DNA of 41,579 nucleotides from a virus. Position 1 is the first letter of the stretch. Every line of letters starts with the position of its first letter. Made by a program: the position numbers and the translations under genes. The notes under the pieces are model-generated. The model made no database searches. It was given only the letters and a program-made list of their open reading frames with translations, and was not told the origin of the DNA. The stretch lies in IMG/VR virus record IMGVR_UViG_3300035670_000498, positions 1 through 41,579 of that record; one strand, 5' to 3'. Positions 26,465 to 35,674 of the stretch are shown piece by piece.

Positions 26465-26683
26465 TTACGCACTTGACTGGGATTTTTCATTGATAAACTC
26501 TCGCTCATCAATAATGTCATAGGCCCAATTATACAATGCTTCTTCATGTTTTGTAAAGTGGTGAGAGCACATGTATAATTCTCCAGATATACCTTTTATT
26601 AGCACCCATGCTTGAGCATTACAACGATCACAACGGTCCTGCAGTTTTAGTTGTCGCTCTTTAGTTTTTTCCATGGTATTCAT
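26465..26683 (-). CDS. DUF7455-like actinobacterial zinc protein
   Basis: 72 residues from ATG 26683 (GGGGAA upstream). DRCDRCNAQAWVLIKGISG then MCSHHFTKHEEALYNWAYDI is the CxxC...CxHH pattern of the DUF7455 family, essentially restricted to actinobacteria and their phages. Role unknown; first gene after the consensus promoter at 26714-26742. Confidence 0.75.
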   Translation of the reverse strand: MNTMEKTKERQLKLQDRCDRCNAQAWVLIKGISGELYMCSHHFTKHEEALYNWAYDIIDEREFINEKSQSSA

Positions 26684-26713
26684 ATATTCCCCATCCGTAG
26701 TAGTTATATGTAT

Positions 26714-26742
26714 ATTATACCCAGTTGTTTCTATTGTGTCAA
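26714..26742 (-). promoter_or_regulatory. Perfect consensus promoter TTGACA-N17-TATAAT
   Basis: TTGACA (26737-26742), 17 bases, TATAAT (26714-26719). Expected to drive the DUF7455-like gene and the whole tRNA/tmRNA array to thyX. Confidence 0.9.
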
Positions 26743-26769
26743 TTGTTATAAAAAATATGTTAAAATAAT

Positions 26770-26775
26770 TATAAT
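26770..26775 (+). promoter_or_regulatory. -10 TATAAT for holin-like gene
   Basis: TATAAT with a second TGT-TAAAAT just upstream (26758-26766). Leader contains GGGAGA before the ATG at 26802. No clear -35. Confidence 0.55.
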
Positions 26776-26801
26776 AAAATTTTACGGGAGACAATTTAAT
26801 A

Positions 26802-27080
26802 ATGAACACACCTCAGATAGATGACCTAATAATCTTCGGAGGACAAATAGCGGCAGCAATAATTGCTATTGTAGGCGCACTAGTTCTAGTAAACAAATAT
26901 CTTTTTTCAGGTATAAGAAAAGACATAGACTCAATCAAAAAAGAATTGCATCCCAATGGTGGATCTTCTCTACGCGATGCTGTAGATAGAATAGCAGTAA
27001 CACAAGAAAATATGCGTATTGATGTTTCAGATGTTCGTGAAAAAATAGACGACCATATCGTCTGGCACTTAGATAACTAA
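26802..27080 (+). CDS. Holin-like single-span membrane protein
   Basis: 92 residues. A polar N-terminus, one hydrophobic span (QIAAAIIAIVGALVLVNKYL), then a charged helical domain (SIKKELHPNGG...RIDVSDVREKIDDH). Size and layout match type-III-like holins or phage membrane accessory proteins. Location beside the tail genes and the opposite-strand tRNA array fits a lysis role (inference). Confidence 0.6.
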   Translation: MNTPQIDDLIIFGGQIAAAIIAIVGALVLVNKYLFSGIRKDIDSIKKELHPNGGSSLRDAVDRIAVTQENMRIDVSDVREKIDDHIVWHLDN

Positions 27081-27089
27081 TGTTATAAT
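27081..27089 (+). promoter_or_regulatory. Extended -10 TGT-TATAAT
   Basis: TGTTATAAT, followed by a leader of about 25 bases with AGGAG before the ATG at 27121. Confidence 0.65.
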
Positions 27090-27120
27090 TTAAATAGAAA
27101 TTTAAATAGGAGTGCCACTA

Positions 27121-27462
27121 ATGACCCCAGGCAAAGTAAATTTTGTATGTCCACAAGGCAGCACATTCTCTCGTACCCTTACATATAAAGTTGACGACGA
27201 TCCTGTGGATCTAACAGGATATTCTGCACGGCTTCAGGTCCGTGAATATCATTATTCAGATGATTTTATTGCTAGTTTAACTGACTCTTCTGGCATTACC
27301 CTTGGTGGATCTGCTGGAACAATTAGTATTCTTGTAGCTGCTAGTGCTACACAGTCCTTTGTTGCTGGAGACTATGTATACGACTTAGAGCTTGTTGCTG
27401 GAGGAACAGTAACAAGACTTATTGAGGGAAAGTTTACCGTTACTCCAGAGGTGACTAGATAG
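27121..27462 (+). CDS. Tail/baseplate beta-sandwich module
   Basis: 113 residues from ATG 27121 (AGGAG at 27108-27112 fits better than the GTG at 27112). GSTFSRTLTYKVDDDPVDLT and SARLQVREYHYSDDF, with DYVYDLELVAGG near the end, resemble the BppU-like immunoglobulin-type domain used in baseplates and fibres. Similar to 29949-30287 and 30321-30689. Overlaps the next GTG by one base. Confidence 0.65.
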   Translation: MTPGKVNFVCPQGSTFSRTLTYKVDDDPVDLTGYSARLQVREYHYSDDFIASLTDSSGITLGGSAGTISILVAASATQSFVAGDYVYDLELVAGGTVTRLIEGKFTVTPEVTR

Positions 27463-27986
27463 TGGCAAATGTTTCTGTTGAAATCATTGAAAATCCTGTT
27501 TCAGTAACAACATCAGATGAAAATATAACTGTTGATGTAACAGAAGAAGTTACAAGCATCAGCGTTGCTACCTCTGGGCCACAAGGTCCACGCGGTGAGC
27601 AGGGAATTCAGGGAATTCAAGGTATCCAGGGTGAGGCTGCCACCATTGCTGTTGGTGACGTAACCACAAGCAGTCCAGGATCTTCTGCATCTGTAACTAA
27701 TGTAGGAACATCTGCCGATGCAGTATTTAACTTTGTTCTTCCTCGTGGAGAGCAGGGTCCACAAGGAATTCCAGGTGAGGTTCAAGTATCTGATCTTTCT
27801 TATATTCATACACAATCAGTTCCATCAAATACTTGGACAATTACACATGGGCTTCAATTTATACCAAGCATAACTATAGTAGATTCAGCTGGAACAGTTG
27901 TTGAGGGGTCATACAACTATCCAGATGCAAATACTGTAGTTGCAACTTTTTCAGGGGCTTTCTCTGGAAAGGCGTATTTATCATGA
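27462..27986 (+). CDS. Collagen-like tail fibre protein
   Basis: 174 residues from GTG 27462. A beta-rich N-terminus (VEIIENPVSVTTSDENI), collagen-type GPQGPRGEQGIQGIQGIQG and RGEQGPQGIPGE triplets, then a C-terminal beta domain with WTITHGLQFIPSITIVDSA. Such triplets form trimeric stalks in phage fibres. Confidence 0.78.
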   Translation: MANVSVEIIENPVSVTTSDENITVDVTEEVTSISVATSGPQGPRGEQGIQGIQGIQGEAATIAVGDVTTSSPGSSASVTNVGTSADAVFNFVLPRGEQGPQGIPGEVQVSDLSYIHTQSVPSNTWTITHGLQFIPSITIVDSAGTVVEGSYNYPDANTVVATFSGAFSGKAYLS

Positions 27987-28002
27987 AAGGAAGGGATAGA
28001 TA

Positions 28003-29220
28003 ATGGCAAGAAAATTTCTTACGCCTATTGATCTGAATAAATTAGAACTGCAGAATGCAGCTATTCAGAATCTTGGTACTGATCCAGAAAGCCCCACATC
28101 AGGACAAATTTACTACAACACAAACGATTCAAAGTTGAAGGTCTACAATGGATCTTCCTGGACTACCGTAGGCAATACACAAGAAGAAATTGAAGACTAT
28201 ATTAATGGTCTAATTACCGCTGGTAGTGGAATTTCTGTTGATTATGATGATGATGGAAATTCACTTACTATTGCAAATACAGGTGTTACAAGCCTAACAG
28301 GAACAGCAAATGAAGTAACTGTATCTGCTTCTGCTGGAGATATTACAATCAGCCTGCCTGATACAGTAAATGTTGATATTTCTGGAACAGCAGCAAGTGC
28401 AACATATGCAGTAACTGCTGGAACAGCAAATGCAGTAGCAGCAGATTCTGTTGCACTAGGAACAGATACAACAGGAGACTATGTTGCAAGCATTTCTGGA
28501 ACAGAAAATGAAATTGAGGTATCTGGTACTGGTGAAGGAGCGTCAGTAACAATTGGTCTGCCAACAAGTATTAGTGTTGATGTAACTGGTGATCTAACTG
28601 GTAACGTTAGCATTCCAGACACTGGGTATGAAATACTTGCAGATGAATCTGGAGATCTATATGTAAAGGGAACTAGTTCAGACGGAGACATAATTATTAG
28701 GACAAATTCTGATGGATTTGGTCAATATGATTTTGTCTTTGGAAAAGATGGATCTTTAACTACAGATGGTGACGTAACCATTGGTGGAAACCTTACCATT
28801 AGTGGTTCTGCAACATATGTAAATACAGAAATTATTGAGCTAGATGACAATACCATTGTTCTTAATGCTAATGCTACAACTGCATCAGAGAATGCTGGTA
28901 TTGAGGTAGAACGAGGAACAATAGAAGCAAATGTTTCAGTTCTTTGGAATGAATCTAACGATAACTGGACGCTTACAAATGATGGAACAAATTACCATGC
29001 AATCACTCGTAAGTATTCAGCAAATGTAGGAGACACTTCAAATACTGAATTTGCCCTAGATCATAATCTTGGAACAAGAGATGTAACAGTTCAGGTTTAT
29101 GATAATGCAACTTATGATACCGTTGAGGTTGATGTTGTTAGAACAAGTACAACTAGGGTTACCGTAACATTTGCTACAGCCCCAGGAAACAACGCTTATC
29201 GCGTTGTGATTGTGGGATAA
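28003..29220 (+). CDS. Tail fibre protein
   Basis: 405 residues. MARKFLTPIDLNKLELQNAA at the start; PTSGQIYYNTNDSKLKVYNGSS is the phage fibre GQIYYNT motif; Thr/Ala/Gly-rich repeats such as GTAASATYAVTAGTANAV; a TINGGNLTISGSATYVN-like segment with IELDDNTIVLNAN; and a C-terminal beta domain. GAAAGGAAGGG upstream. Trimeric beta fibre likely; receptor not known. Confidence 0.8.
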   Translation: MARKFLTPIDLNKLELQNAAIQNLGTDPESPTSGQIYYNTNDSKLKVYNGSSWTTVGNTQEEIEDYINGLITAGSGISVDYDDDGNSLTIANTGVTSLTGTANEVTVSASAGDITISLPDTVNVDISGTAASATYAVTAGTANAVAADSVALGTDTTGDYVASISGTENEIEVSGTGEGASVTIGLPTSISVDVTGDLTGNVSIPDTGYEILADESGDLYVKGTSSDGDIIIRTNSDGFGQYDFVFGKDGSLTTDGDVTIGGNLTISGSATYVNTEIIELDDNTIVLNANATTASENAGIEVERGTIEANVSVLWNESNDNWTLTNDGTNYHAITRKYSANVGDTSNTEFALDHNLGTRDVTVQVYDNATYDTVEVDVVRTSTTRVTVTFATAPGNNAYRVVIVG

Positions 29221-29230
29221 TAACTCTTAC

Positions 29231-29252
29231 GGTGGGGGCTTCGGCCCCCACC
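29231..29252 (+). other. UUCG-tetraloop hairpin between fibre genes
   Basis: GGTGGGGGC (29231-29239), TTCG, GCCCCCACC (29244-29252). Nine perfect pairs. No T-run, so it more likely stabilises or separates mRNAs than terminates. Confidence 0.65.
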
Positions 29253-29268
29253 ACAAAGAGGGGTAATT

Positions 29269-29949
29269 ATGACAAGAAGATTTCTCACACCGCTTAGTAC
29301 AGATCATGTTGACTATAACACAACGTCTACGTCTGATAATGCAGAAGGTAGACTTAAGTGGGACAGCGACTTTGGCACATTAGCGGTAGGTCTTGCTAAT
29401 GGCAGTGTAGAACTTCCCATTGGTCAAAAGCAGGGAGCTTATGTAAAGAATACTTCTGGTGTGAATATTGGCAAGGGCAAAGCTGTTCAATTTTCTGGTG
29501 CTCAGGGCGGTAAAATAGAAATAGAAAAAGCAGTTTCTGATGGGTCTGTTTCTTCTAAATATATGCTTGGCATCACTGCTGAAGCCATTAATCATGATAA
29601 TTTTGGTTTTGTTGTAACAGATGGATATATCAGAGGTGTTGATACTGATGGAATATTAGTAGGAACACTTTTATACTTTGATCCTGATACTCCTGGAGAA
29701 TTGACAACAACTCAGCCTTCTAATGGGAATATAACAACTCCTATTGCTGTAGTAACTTTCTCTAGTGAAAATGCTGGTGTTATTTTTGTCAGAATGACAA
29801 TAGAATCACAATTAAATGAACTTGAAGGGGTAGATATATCAAGTATTGTTGATGGAGATACTTTAATTTATAATTCTTCTGCCTCTGCATGGCAAAACAC
29901 TCAGCCAGATGTTAATTTTGTTCCACAACTTCTTATGGGCGGCATGTAA
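29269..29949 (+). CDS. Tail fibre/receptor-binding module ending LLMGGM
   Basis: 226 residues. MTRRFLTPLSTDHVDYNTTS; QGAYVKNTSGVNIGKGKAVQ and GDTLIYNSSASAWQN-type segments as in other marine and freshwater phage fibres; ends NFVPQLLMGGM. Start preceded by GAGGGG. The LMGG ending recurs in four fibre proteins here. Confidence 0.72.
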   Translation: MTRRFLTPLSTDHVDYNTTSTSDNAEGRLKWDSDFGTLAVGLANGSVELPIGQKQGAYVKNTSGVNIGKGKAVQFSGAQGGKIEIEKAVSDGSVSSKYMLGITAEAINHDNFGFVVTDGYIRGVDTDGILVGTLLYFDPDTPGELTTTQPSNGNITTPIAVVTFSSENAGVIFVRMTIESQLNELEGVDISSIVDGDTLIYNSSASAWQNTQPDVNFVPQLLMGGM

Positions 29950-30287
29950 TGTGGCCCTATACATATAATTTTAATTATTATTCAGGAGATACCTATCCAT
30001 TAGTTCTTTATCCTAAAAATGATGATGGTACACAATATGATCTTAGTGATAAAACATCATTATTTACCGTTGCAACAGAACGTGGAAATCCTGATGCTGT
30101 AATATTTTCAGCATCTCCACAACTTAGCGCATCTCCTTCACGACTCCTATGTACAATTGAACCAGAAAGCGGTGCTCTTCTTACTGGTGCATCTTATGTA
30201 TATGATATAGAAATAAGACAAGGAGAAGAGGTATATACACTATTAACAGGATCTATTACAACACAGCAAAATGTTATATCGAATTAG
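29949..30287 (+). CDS. Tail beta-sandwich module
   Basis: 112 residues. MWPYTYNFNYYSGDTYPLVL and DLSDKTSLFTVATERGNPDA; closely related in plan to 30321-30689. Overlaps the previous stop by one base (TAATG). Confidence 0.65.
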   Translation: MWPYTYNFNYYSGDTYPLVLYPKNDDGTQYDLSDKTSLFTVATERGNPDAVIFSASPQLSASPSRLLCTIEPESGALLTGASYVYDIEIRQGEEVYTLLTGSITTQQNVISN

Positions 30288-30294
30288 GTCATTC

Positions 30295-30303
30295 TGTTAT
30301 AAT
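30295..30303 (+). promoter_or_regulatory. Extended -10 TGT-TATAAT with 11-nt leader
   Basis: TGTTATAAT; predicted transcript begins near 30310, leaving an 11-base leader with GGTGA before the ATG at 30321. Confidence 0.62.
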
Positions 30304-30320
30304 TAAGATGGTGATAAATA

Positions 30321-30689
30321 ATGGCATTTCCAGCTTCCTATAACTTCTCATATTACCAAGGAGATAAATATGAGTTTGTTTTGCGCCCAAAGCAGGCAAA
30401 TGGTGAAGCATTCGATCTTTCTGGATATACTGGACTTTTTACTGTTGCTACTGCACGCGGTAACGCAGATGCTGTTATTGGTGAATCACAAGAAGTAGAT
30501 ATTGATGCCAATGCTGGTACAGTTACAGTAGCAATTGAGCCAAGTTTCGGCACTACTCTCACAGGAAACTCCTATCTTTATGATGTTGAGATTTCTGCAA
30601 GTGCAAGTTCTGGATCTAATATATTTACTCTAGTGACAGGAACAATTAGTATCACTAGAGATATTACAAATACTTATGGTGGTTCATAA
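30321..30689 (+). CDS. Tail beta-sandwich module
   Basis: 122 residues. MAFPASYNFSYYQGDKYEFV and SGYTGLFTVATARGNADAV; paralogue of 29949-30287 (shared YNFxYYxGDxYxxVLxPK). Similar modules form spacer domains in phage baseplates and fibres. Overlaps the next ATG by one base. Confidence 0.7.
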   Translation: MAFPASYNFSYYQGDKYEFVLRPKQANGEAFDLSGYTGLFTVATARGNADAVIGESQEVDIDANAGTVTVAIEPSFGTTLTGNSYLYDVEISASASSGSNIFTLVTGTISITRDITNTYGGS

Positions 30690-33196
30690 TGCCTATCAAT
30701 AGCACATTAGATGTTGTTGTACAGCAAGATGATCTTATTGTTTTAGGGCCACCTACAACAGTAGACATATCTCTTGATATTGGAGCGCAAGGAGATCCAG
30801 GAAGTCAAATTTATACTGGTGATTTTGATCCAAATTCTATTACTACTACTCAGTTTTATACCCTATATGGCTCAAATCCACAGGGAAATGATCTATTTCT
30901 TCGTAATGATGCTGGAGAATATTATGGAGTATTTTATGCTTATGTTAGTGTTCCAGGTGGATCTCAGTGGGAACCAGTTTTAGAGATTCAAGAGGCAGTA
31001 GAACTATTCCTTAACTCTAATACTGGCTTTATTCTTTCAGCATCTGCTGGTGGAACAGGGATAAATAATGGTAGCAATACCTTCACCTTTGATGGAAATA
31101 TAGAGTTTGCTGGTGGAAATAATGTCATTCTTAATAGCACTGGAAACACAGATATAAATCTACCTGAAACTGGTGATGTTGCAACATTACAAAATAATCT
31201 TGGAGAGTTTGCATCAACAACATCTACACAACTACGAGGTGTAATTTCTGATGAAACTGGTACAGGAAATTTAGTATTTAATACATCTCCTAATCTTTCT
31301 ACATCTCTTACCACCAGCGACTCTTCATTTAGTCTACTTAATACTAATGCAACAACGGTAAACTTTGCAGGAGCAGCAACAAATCTAAATATTGGTGCAA
31401 ATGAGGCAGGAGCAACCAATATTAGAACTGCTGCTACTAATTTAACTGGTGACCTACAGGTGGGTGGTGGAGATTTAACGGTTACAGAAGCAACTTTTAA
31501 TCTTGCTAATACAACAGCAACTACAGTTAATTTTGCTGGTGCTGCAACAAGCCTTAATATGGGTGCAGGAACTGGTACAACAACAATTAATAATGATCTT
31601 GTAGTTGATGGTGATTTAACAGTAAATGGTTCTACAACAGTTATTAATAGCACAATTACTAGCCTTGATGATCCCGTCCTTGTTCTTGGTGGAGACACAA
31701 CTCCAACATCTGATGATAATAAAGATCGTGGTATTGAATTTAAGTGGCATGATGGATCATCTGCAAAATTAGGTTTCTTTGGATTTGATGATTCAACAGG
31801 TAGATTTACCTTTATTCCTGATGCCACCAATACCTCCGAAGTATTTTCAGGAACTCTAGGAGATATTGAAGTAGGAGATATCATTGCAGATGATTTAGCA
31901 GTTAATGGTGGAGATATTACAACTACTGCTACAACATTTAATTTAGTTAATGATACTGCAACTACCGTCAATTTTGCAGGTGCAGCAACAGGTCTTTCCA
32001 TAGGTGCAAGCACGGGACTTACAACAATAAATAATGATTTGCTAGTTTCAGCATCTCATCTTGCTACTGTAGATGCTGCGCAGTTTACTACTATACCAGG
32101 AGTAAGCGCCAGCGTTGGTAGATTGATGTGGAATGATGATGATGGAACACTAGATCTAGGTTTAAAGGGTGGAAATGTCATACTTCAAGTAGGTCAGGAA
32201 TTTGTTGCACGGGCATTTAACAATTCTGCAAGCGTTATTAATGACGGAGACATTGTTGTTATTGATGGAGCACAGGGACAAAGAGTTAGCGTTACTCTTG
32301 CAGATGCTTCTTCAGTAGATTCTGGTCATGCATTTGGTATGGCTACGGAAACAATCGGTGTCGGTGAAGAGGGTTTTATAACCACCCAGGGAACTGTCCG
32401 TAATATTGATACTTATATAGATGGAACATCTGAAGGTGCAGAAATTTATCTCTCTCCCACAACCCCTGGAGCTTGGACAGTAACTAGACCAGATGCACCA
32501 GACCATGCAGTAAGAATTGGTTGGATTCAAAGAGAGCACGCTGTTTCTGGATCAATTTATATTAAAATTGACTCAGGAAATCACTTAGAGTGGCTTCATG
32601 ATGTTCTTATAACATCTGAAACAAACAATGATGTTTTAATTTATAACTCTGCATCATCAGCGTGGGTAAATACTTCTGCATCCAATATTTACAATGATGA
32701 ATTAGCAGTAGATGCAGTAGCAGAAGCGATATCAAATGGAACACAAACAAATGTCACCATTACTTATGATGACAATGCTAATTCTTTAAGTTTCGATGTA
32801 ACAGGTGCTGTTGCAGATGTTCAGGGTACAACAAATGAAATAGAAGTAACTTCTGCTAGCAATATTTACACCGTTGGTTTACCTAATGATGTAACAGTTA
32901 CCAATGATCTAACAGTTGGTGGAAATCTTACAGTAAGTGGATCTGTTGTATATCTCAATGTTGAAGAGCTTCTTGTAGAAGATAATGTAATTACTCTTAA
33001 TAGTGGTGTAAGTGCTTCTCCCACATTAAATGCGGGCATAGAAGTAGAAAGAGGAACAGAACTCAATACCGCTATTATATGGAATGAAACACTAGATCAA
33101 TGGGAATTTACCAATGATGGAACAACATATTCTGCATTAGGATCAGGAACAGGTGATGGTGGATTTACTAATCACTTCCTGATGATGGGAGCATAG
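30689..33196 (+). CDS. Large tail fibre protein with NFAGAAT repeats
   Basis: 835 residues. Contains at least three copies of a unit with TATTVNFAGAAT then NIGA or NMGA (near 200, 270 and 410), each followed by a GDLxVNGGxxT-type beta strand, and then a fibre shaft and LYLNVEELLVEDNVITLNSG-type, EVERGTE-type C-terminal segments. Ends FLMMGA. The repeats suggest a beta-helical trimer shaft. An antisense 341-residue frame is a shadow. Confidence 0.82.
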   Translation: MPINSTLDVVVQQDDLIVLGPPTTVDISLDIGAQGDPGSQIYTGDFDPNSITTTQFYTLYGSNPQGNDLFLRNDAGEYYGVFYAYVSVPGGSQWEPVLEIQEAVELFLNSNTGFILSASAGGTGINNGSNTFTFDGNIEFAGGNNVILNSTGNTDINLPETGDVATLQNNLGEFASTTSTQLRGVISDETGTGNLVFNTSPNLSTSLTTSDSSFSLLNTNATTVNFAGAATNLNIGANEAGATNIRTAATNLTGDLQVGGGDLTVTEATFNLANTTATTVNFAGAATSLNMGAGTGTTTINNDLVVDGDLTVNGSTTVINSTITSLDDPVLVLGGDTTPTSDDNKDRGIEFKWHDGSSAKLGFFGFDDSTGRFTFIPDATNTSEVFSGTLGDIEVGDIIADDLAVNGGDITTTATTFNLVNDTATTVNFAGAATGLSIGASTGLTTINNDLLVSASHLATVDAAQFTTIPGVSASVGRLMWNDDDGTLDLGLKGGNVILQVGQEFVARAFNNSASVINDGDIVVIDGAQGQRVSVTLADASSVDSGHAFGMATETIGVGEEGFITTQGTVRNIDTYIDGTSEGAEIYLSPTTPGAWTVTRPDAPDHAVRIGWIQREHAVSGSIYIKIDSGNHLEWLHDVLITSETNNDVLIYNSASSAWVNTSASNIYNDELAVDAVAEAISNGTQTNVTITYDDNANSLSFDVTGAVADVQGTTNEIEVTSASNIYTVGLPNDVTVTNDLTVGGNLTVSGSVVYLNVEELLVEDNVITLNSGVSASPTLNAGIEVERGTELNTAIIWNETLDQWEFTNDGTTYSALGSGTGDGGFTNHFLMMGA

Positions 33197-33197
33197 C

Positions 33198-33458
33198 ATG
33201 TCACAATTACTTTCTACCGCAGCAAACTCAGGGTATACAGATTATGACACTCTTATTCCATCATTAACAGAGACAGCAGATATCGTTGAAGCCTTTAGAC
33301 TTTATCATTATGGAAAGGCAAACTTTACAGATGGATCTGCCCCTGCAGCTAATAGTATCTATAGTCATTTAGAAGCATTACAAACTAGTATCACAGCCAT
33401 ACAAGCAGAGGTAGAGGGCGGTATAGCATTGGCACCACTTCTCTTTATGGGTGGATAA
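33198..33458 (+). CDS. Short fibre-associated protein ending LLFMGG
   Basis: 86 residues, helical (MSQLLSTAANSGYTDYDTL; YSHLEALQTSITAIQAEVEG) with a hydrophobic LAPLLFMGG tail. Follows the long fibre with one-base gap. Could be a folding or attachment module. Confidence 0.65.
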   Translation: MSQLLSTAANSGYTDYDTLIPSLTETADIVEAFRLYHYGKANFTDGSAPAANSIYSHLEALQTSITAIQAEVEGGIALAPLLFMGG

Positions 33459-33465
33459 AACAATC

Positions 33466-33474
33466 TGATATAAT
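33466..33474 (+). promoter_or_regulatory. Extended -10 TGATATAAT with 11-nt leader
   Basis: TGATATAAT; predicted transcript begins near 33481 with the 11-base leader GGAGAAATAAT before the ATG at 33492. Confidence 0.62.
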
Positions 33475-33491
33475 AAATTAGGAGAAATAAT

Positions 33492-33827
33492 ATGGCTACC
33501 ACTTATAAAACACTAGGACAAGTTGAGAGTACAGGAACAATTTCCACATACGATACTCTTTATACCGTGCCTACAGATACAGCAACAGTAGTTTCTAATA
33601 TTGTTGTATGTAATAGATCTGCTTCTGCTCAGTACTTCAGAATCTCTTGTTCAGATACAACATCTCCAGATAACAAAGAATTCATTGCTTATGGTACAGC
33701 AGTTCCAGCAAACGATTCAATTCCTCTTGTTATTGGCCTTACACTTGATACAACAGTTAAGTATCTTATGTGTTCATCAACATCTGCTGAAGTTTCATTC
33801 TCAGCATTTGGAGCAGAAACCACATGA
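33492..33827 (+). CDS. Short beta-sandwich tail protein
   Basis: 111 residues, TYKTLGQVESTGTISTYDTL then VPTDTATVVSNIVVCNRSAS. Paralogous to 38182-38484 and 40972-41304. GGAGA precedes the ATG. Probably a small structural domain of the tail or fibre. Confidence 0.7.
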   Translation: MATTYKTLGQVESTGTISTYDTLYTVPTDTATVVSNIVVCNRSASAQYFRISCSDTTSPDNKEFIAYGTAVPANDSIPLVIGLTLDTTVKYLMCSSTSAEVSFSAFGAETT

Positions 33828-34300
33828 GCACTCGCCGCATAGGATCTTCATCCATAGGTGGCGGCGGAGGTGGCTCCAATGTTCGCTACCAAACAAACGA
33901 AACTCCAGGTATAGTAGTTGGAGAATTATGGGTAGATAGCGACGGTACATCAAGTCTTGTAAATTCAAATGATTATTTAACAAAAGTAGATGCAAGTGCT
34001 ACATATGCACTAAGGACACCTTATGTTTCTGCATCTCCATCTATTTTGTACGATGGTCAACTATGGGTTGATTCAGACAATAATGAGCTTTATGTTTATA
34101 ATGGAAGTGCTTATGTACTTGCTGGTGGAGCAGGAGCAAAAGGTGGGGGTAATGATAAAGTCTTCTTTGAAAACGACATAGAAATAACAGAAGATTATGA
34201 AATTACTACTAATAAGAATGCAATGACGGCGGGACCAATAACAATCGGAGCTTCTGCAACAGTAACAATTCCATCTGGTAGCATGTGGACAATTGTCTAA
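33824..34300 (+). CDS. Tail fibre protein
   Basis: 158 residues. Gly-rich SSSIGGGGGGSNVRYQTNET, then GIVVGELWVDSDGTSSLVNS and ILYDGQLWVDSDNNELYVYN, the GxLWxDSD motifs seen in phage fibre and needle-like proteins. Overlaps the previous gene by four bases. Confidence 0.7.
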   Translation: MSTRRIGSSSIGGGGGGSNVRYQTNETPGIVVGELWVDSDGTSSLVNSNDYLTKVDASATYALRTPYVSASPSILYDGQLWVDSDNNELYVYNGSAYVLAGGAGAKGGGNDKVFFENDIEITEDYEITTNKNAMTAGPITIGASATVTIPSGSMWTIV

Positions 34301-34302
34301 TA

Positions 34303-34311
34303 TGCTAAAAT
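34303..34311 (+). promoter_or_regulatory. Extended -10 TGC-TAAAAT
   Basis: TGCTAAAAT. A start near 34318 gives the nine-base leader GAGGATAAT before the ATG at 34327. Confidence 0.5.
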
Positions 34312-34326
34312 ATATATGAGGATAAT

Positions 34327-34881
34327 ATGAGCGCTATCAAGATTAATGGTGCTACGTCAGGTAGCACAACAATTACCGCTCCCGATACTGGTAGCGATGA
34401 GTCTATTGAACTGTCTACCGCTCTCGCCGCAAAACTGCCTATTGCTGGTGGCAAGATTCTTCAGATGCAAACAGCCACAGATACATCTAATAGAACTACT
34501 ACAAGCACATCATTTACTGATGTTACAAATATGTCAGTTTCAATTACTCCCCAAAAGTCAGATAGTGCGTTACTGATAGTTTGCACTTTTTATGCACGCG
34601 CTTCTGATGGAGCAGGAAATACCGCTAGAGCGAGATATGTAATTACCGATTCAAGTAATACAGCAATTAGCGGGACACAAAATATGGAGTTTGAAGTAGC
34701 AGCGGCTGGTGCAACAAATATGTTAATAAATACTCCAGCGACTATGATTGCCTACACTACTCCGGCAACAACTAGCGCAGTTTCTTACAAACTGAGGTTT
34801 GCTGCTGCATCGGGTGATACAGCAGAGGTTCGTGGCGGAGACAGCACAAGTCGCATTTACGCATTTGAGGTATCGGCATGA
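34327..34881 (+). CDS. Tail fibre C-type domain, paralogue of 35144
   Basis: 184 residues. SAIKINGATSGSTTITAPD and ELSTALAAKLPIAGGKIL, then TPQKSDSALLIVCTFYAR, ITDSSNTAISGTQ, and ATPATTSAVSYKLRF, ending IYAFEVSA. Strongly similar to 35144-35674, with lower GC than it. Confidence 0.72.
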   Translation: MSAIKINGATSGSTTITAPDTGSDESIELSTALAAKLPIAGGKILQMQTATDTSNRTTTSTSFTDVTNMSVSITPQKSDSALLIVCTFYARASDGAGNTARARYVITDSSNTAISGTQNMEFEVAAAGATNMLINTPATMIAYTTPATTSAVSYKLRFAAASGDTAEVRGGDSTSRIYAFEVSA

Positions 34882-35147
34882 TAACTGTAGCGCAATCTGT
34901 AATATCGTTACGTCCTAACGTTGAGTGGACAATGACTGACGACGACGTTGAAAACATTATCTGGCACACGGAAGGCGTACAGCCACTTACCCGCGCCGAA
35001 GTGGACGCTGAAATCGCACGCCTACAACAAGAGGCTGCCGATAAGGAAGCAGCGAAAGCAGCGGCACTCGCTTCCGCGAAGGCGAAACTGGCTGCGTTGG
35101 GGCTTGATGTTGATGAGGTTAATGCAGTGATTGGGGTGTCGGCGTGA
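34878..35147 (+). CDS. XkdW-like tail fibre assembly protein
   Basis: 89 residues, MITVAQSVISLRPNVEWTMT with DDVENIIWHTEGVQPLTRAE, the common actinophage XkdW/chaperone-like opening, then a coiled coil. Overlaps the fibre gene by four bases. Paralogue of 35671-35940. Confidence 0.75.
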   Translation: MITVAQSVISLRPNVEWTMTDDDVENIIWHTEGVQPLTRAEVDAEIARLQQEAADKEAAKAAALASAKAKLAALGLDVDEVNAVIGVSA

Positions 35148-35674
35148 GTCTTGTTCTTTCTGGTGATGGTGCTGTCGGGCCGTTGTCGGCTACTGAGATG
35201 GGTTATTTGGATGGTGTGACTTCTGCTGTTCAAACGCAGATTGATGCGAAGTTGAATCTTGCTGGTGGGAAGATTCTTCAGATCGTGCGTGCGACGGACA
35301 GCACCACGCGTTCCACCACCAGCACCACTTATGTCGATGCCAGCCTTAGCGCCACCATTACTCCACAAAAATCTGACAGCGCGGTTCTCCTCATAGCAAC
35401 TGGTTACGGTTCGGCCAGCGGTTCTGCAAATCTAGTGCGTTTACAAATCACCGACAGCAGTAATACCGCGATCAGCGGAGCGCAGGAAACCACATTTGGC
35501 CAAAATACTGCAAACACGGAGAGATTCGGATACGCATTATTCGCTTATGCCACACCTGCCACAACTTCCGCCGTCACGTACAAACTACGTTTCCGCACAA
35601 ATACGGGATGTACGGCGGCCCTAAATAATGCTGATAATACAGGACAACTATTTGCGATTGAGGTATCAGCATGA
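35144..35674 (+). CDS. Tail fibre domain protein, high-GC copy
   Basis: 176 residues from GTG 35144. GDGAVGPLSATEMGYLDGVT and AKLNLAGGKILQIVRATDS, then PQKSDSAVLLIATGY, ITDSSNTAISGAQ, and LFAIEVSA. Paralogue of 34327-34881 but markedly higher GC, suggesting a different origin or recent acquisition. Confidence 0.72.
   Translation: MSLVLSGDGAVGPLSATEMGYLDGVTSAVQTQIDAKLNLAGGKILQIVRATDSTTRSTTSTTYVDASLSATITPQKSDSAVLLIATGYGSASGSANLVRLQITDSSNTAISGAQETTFGQNTANTERFGYALFAYATPATTSAVTYKLRFRTNTGCTAALNNADNTGQLFAIEVSA

Noticed and set aside
30988-32013. 341-residue antisense frame in the large fibre gene
   Set aside because: Antisense shadow of repetitive Thr/Ala-rich coding; no start signal, and composition matches the reverse of the fibre codons.
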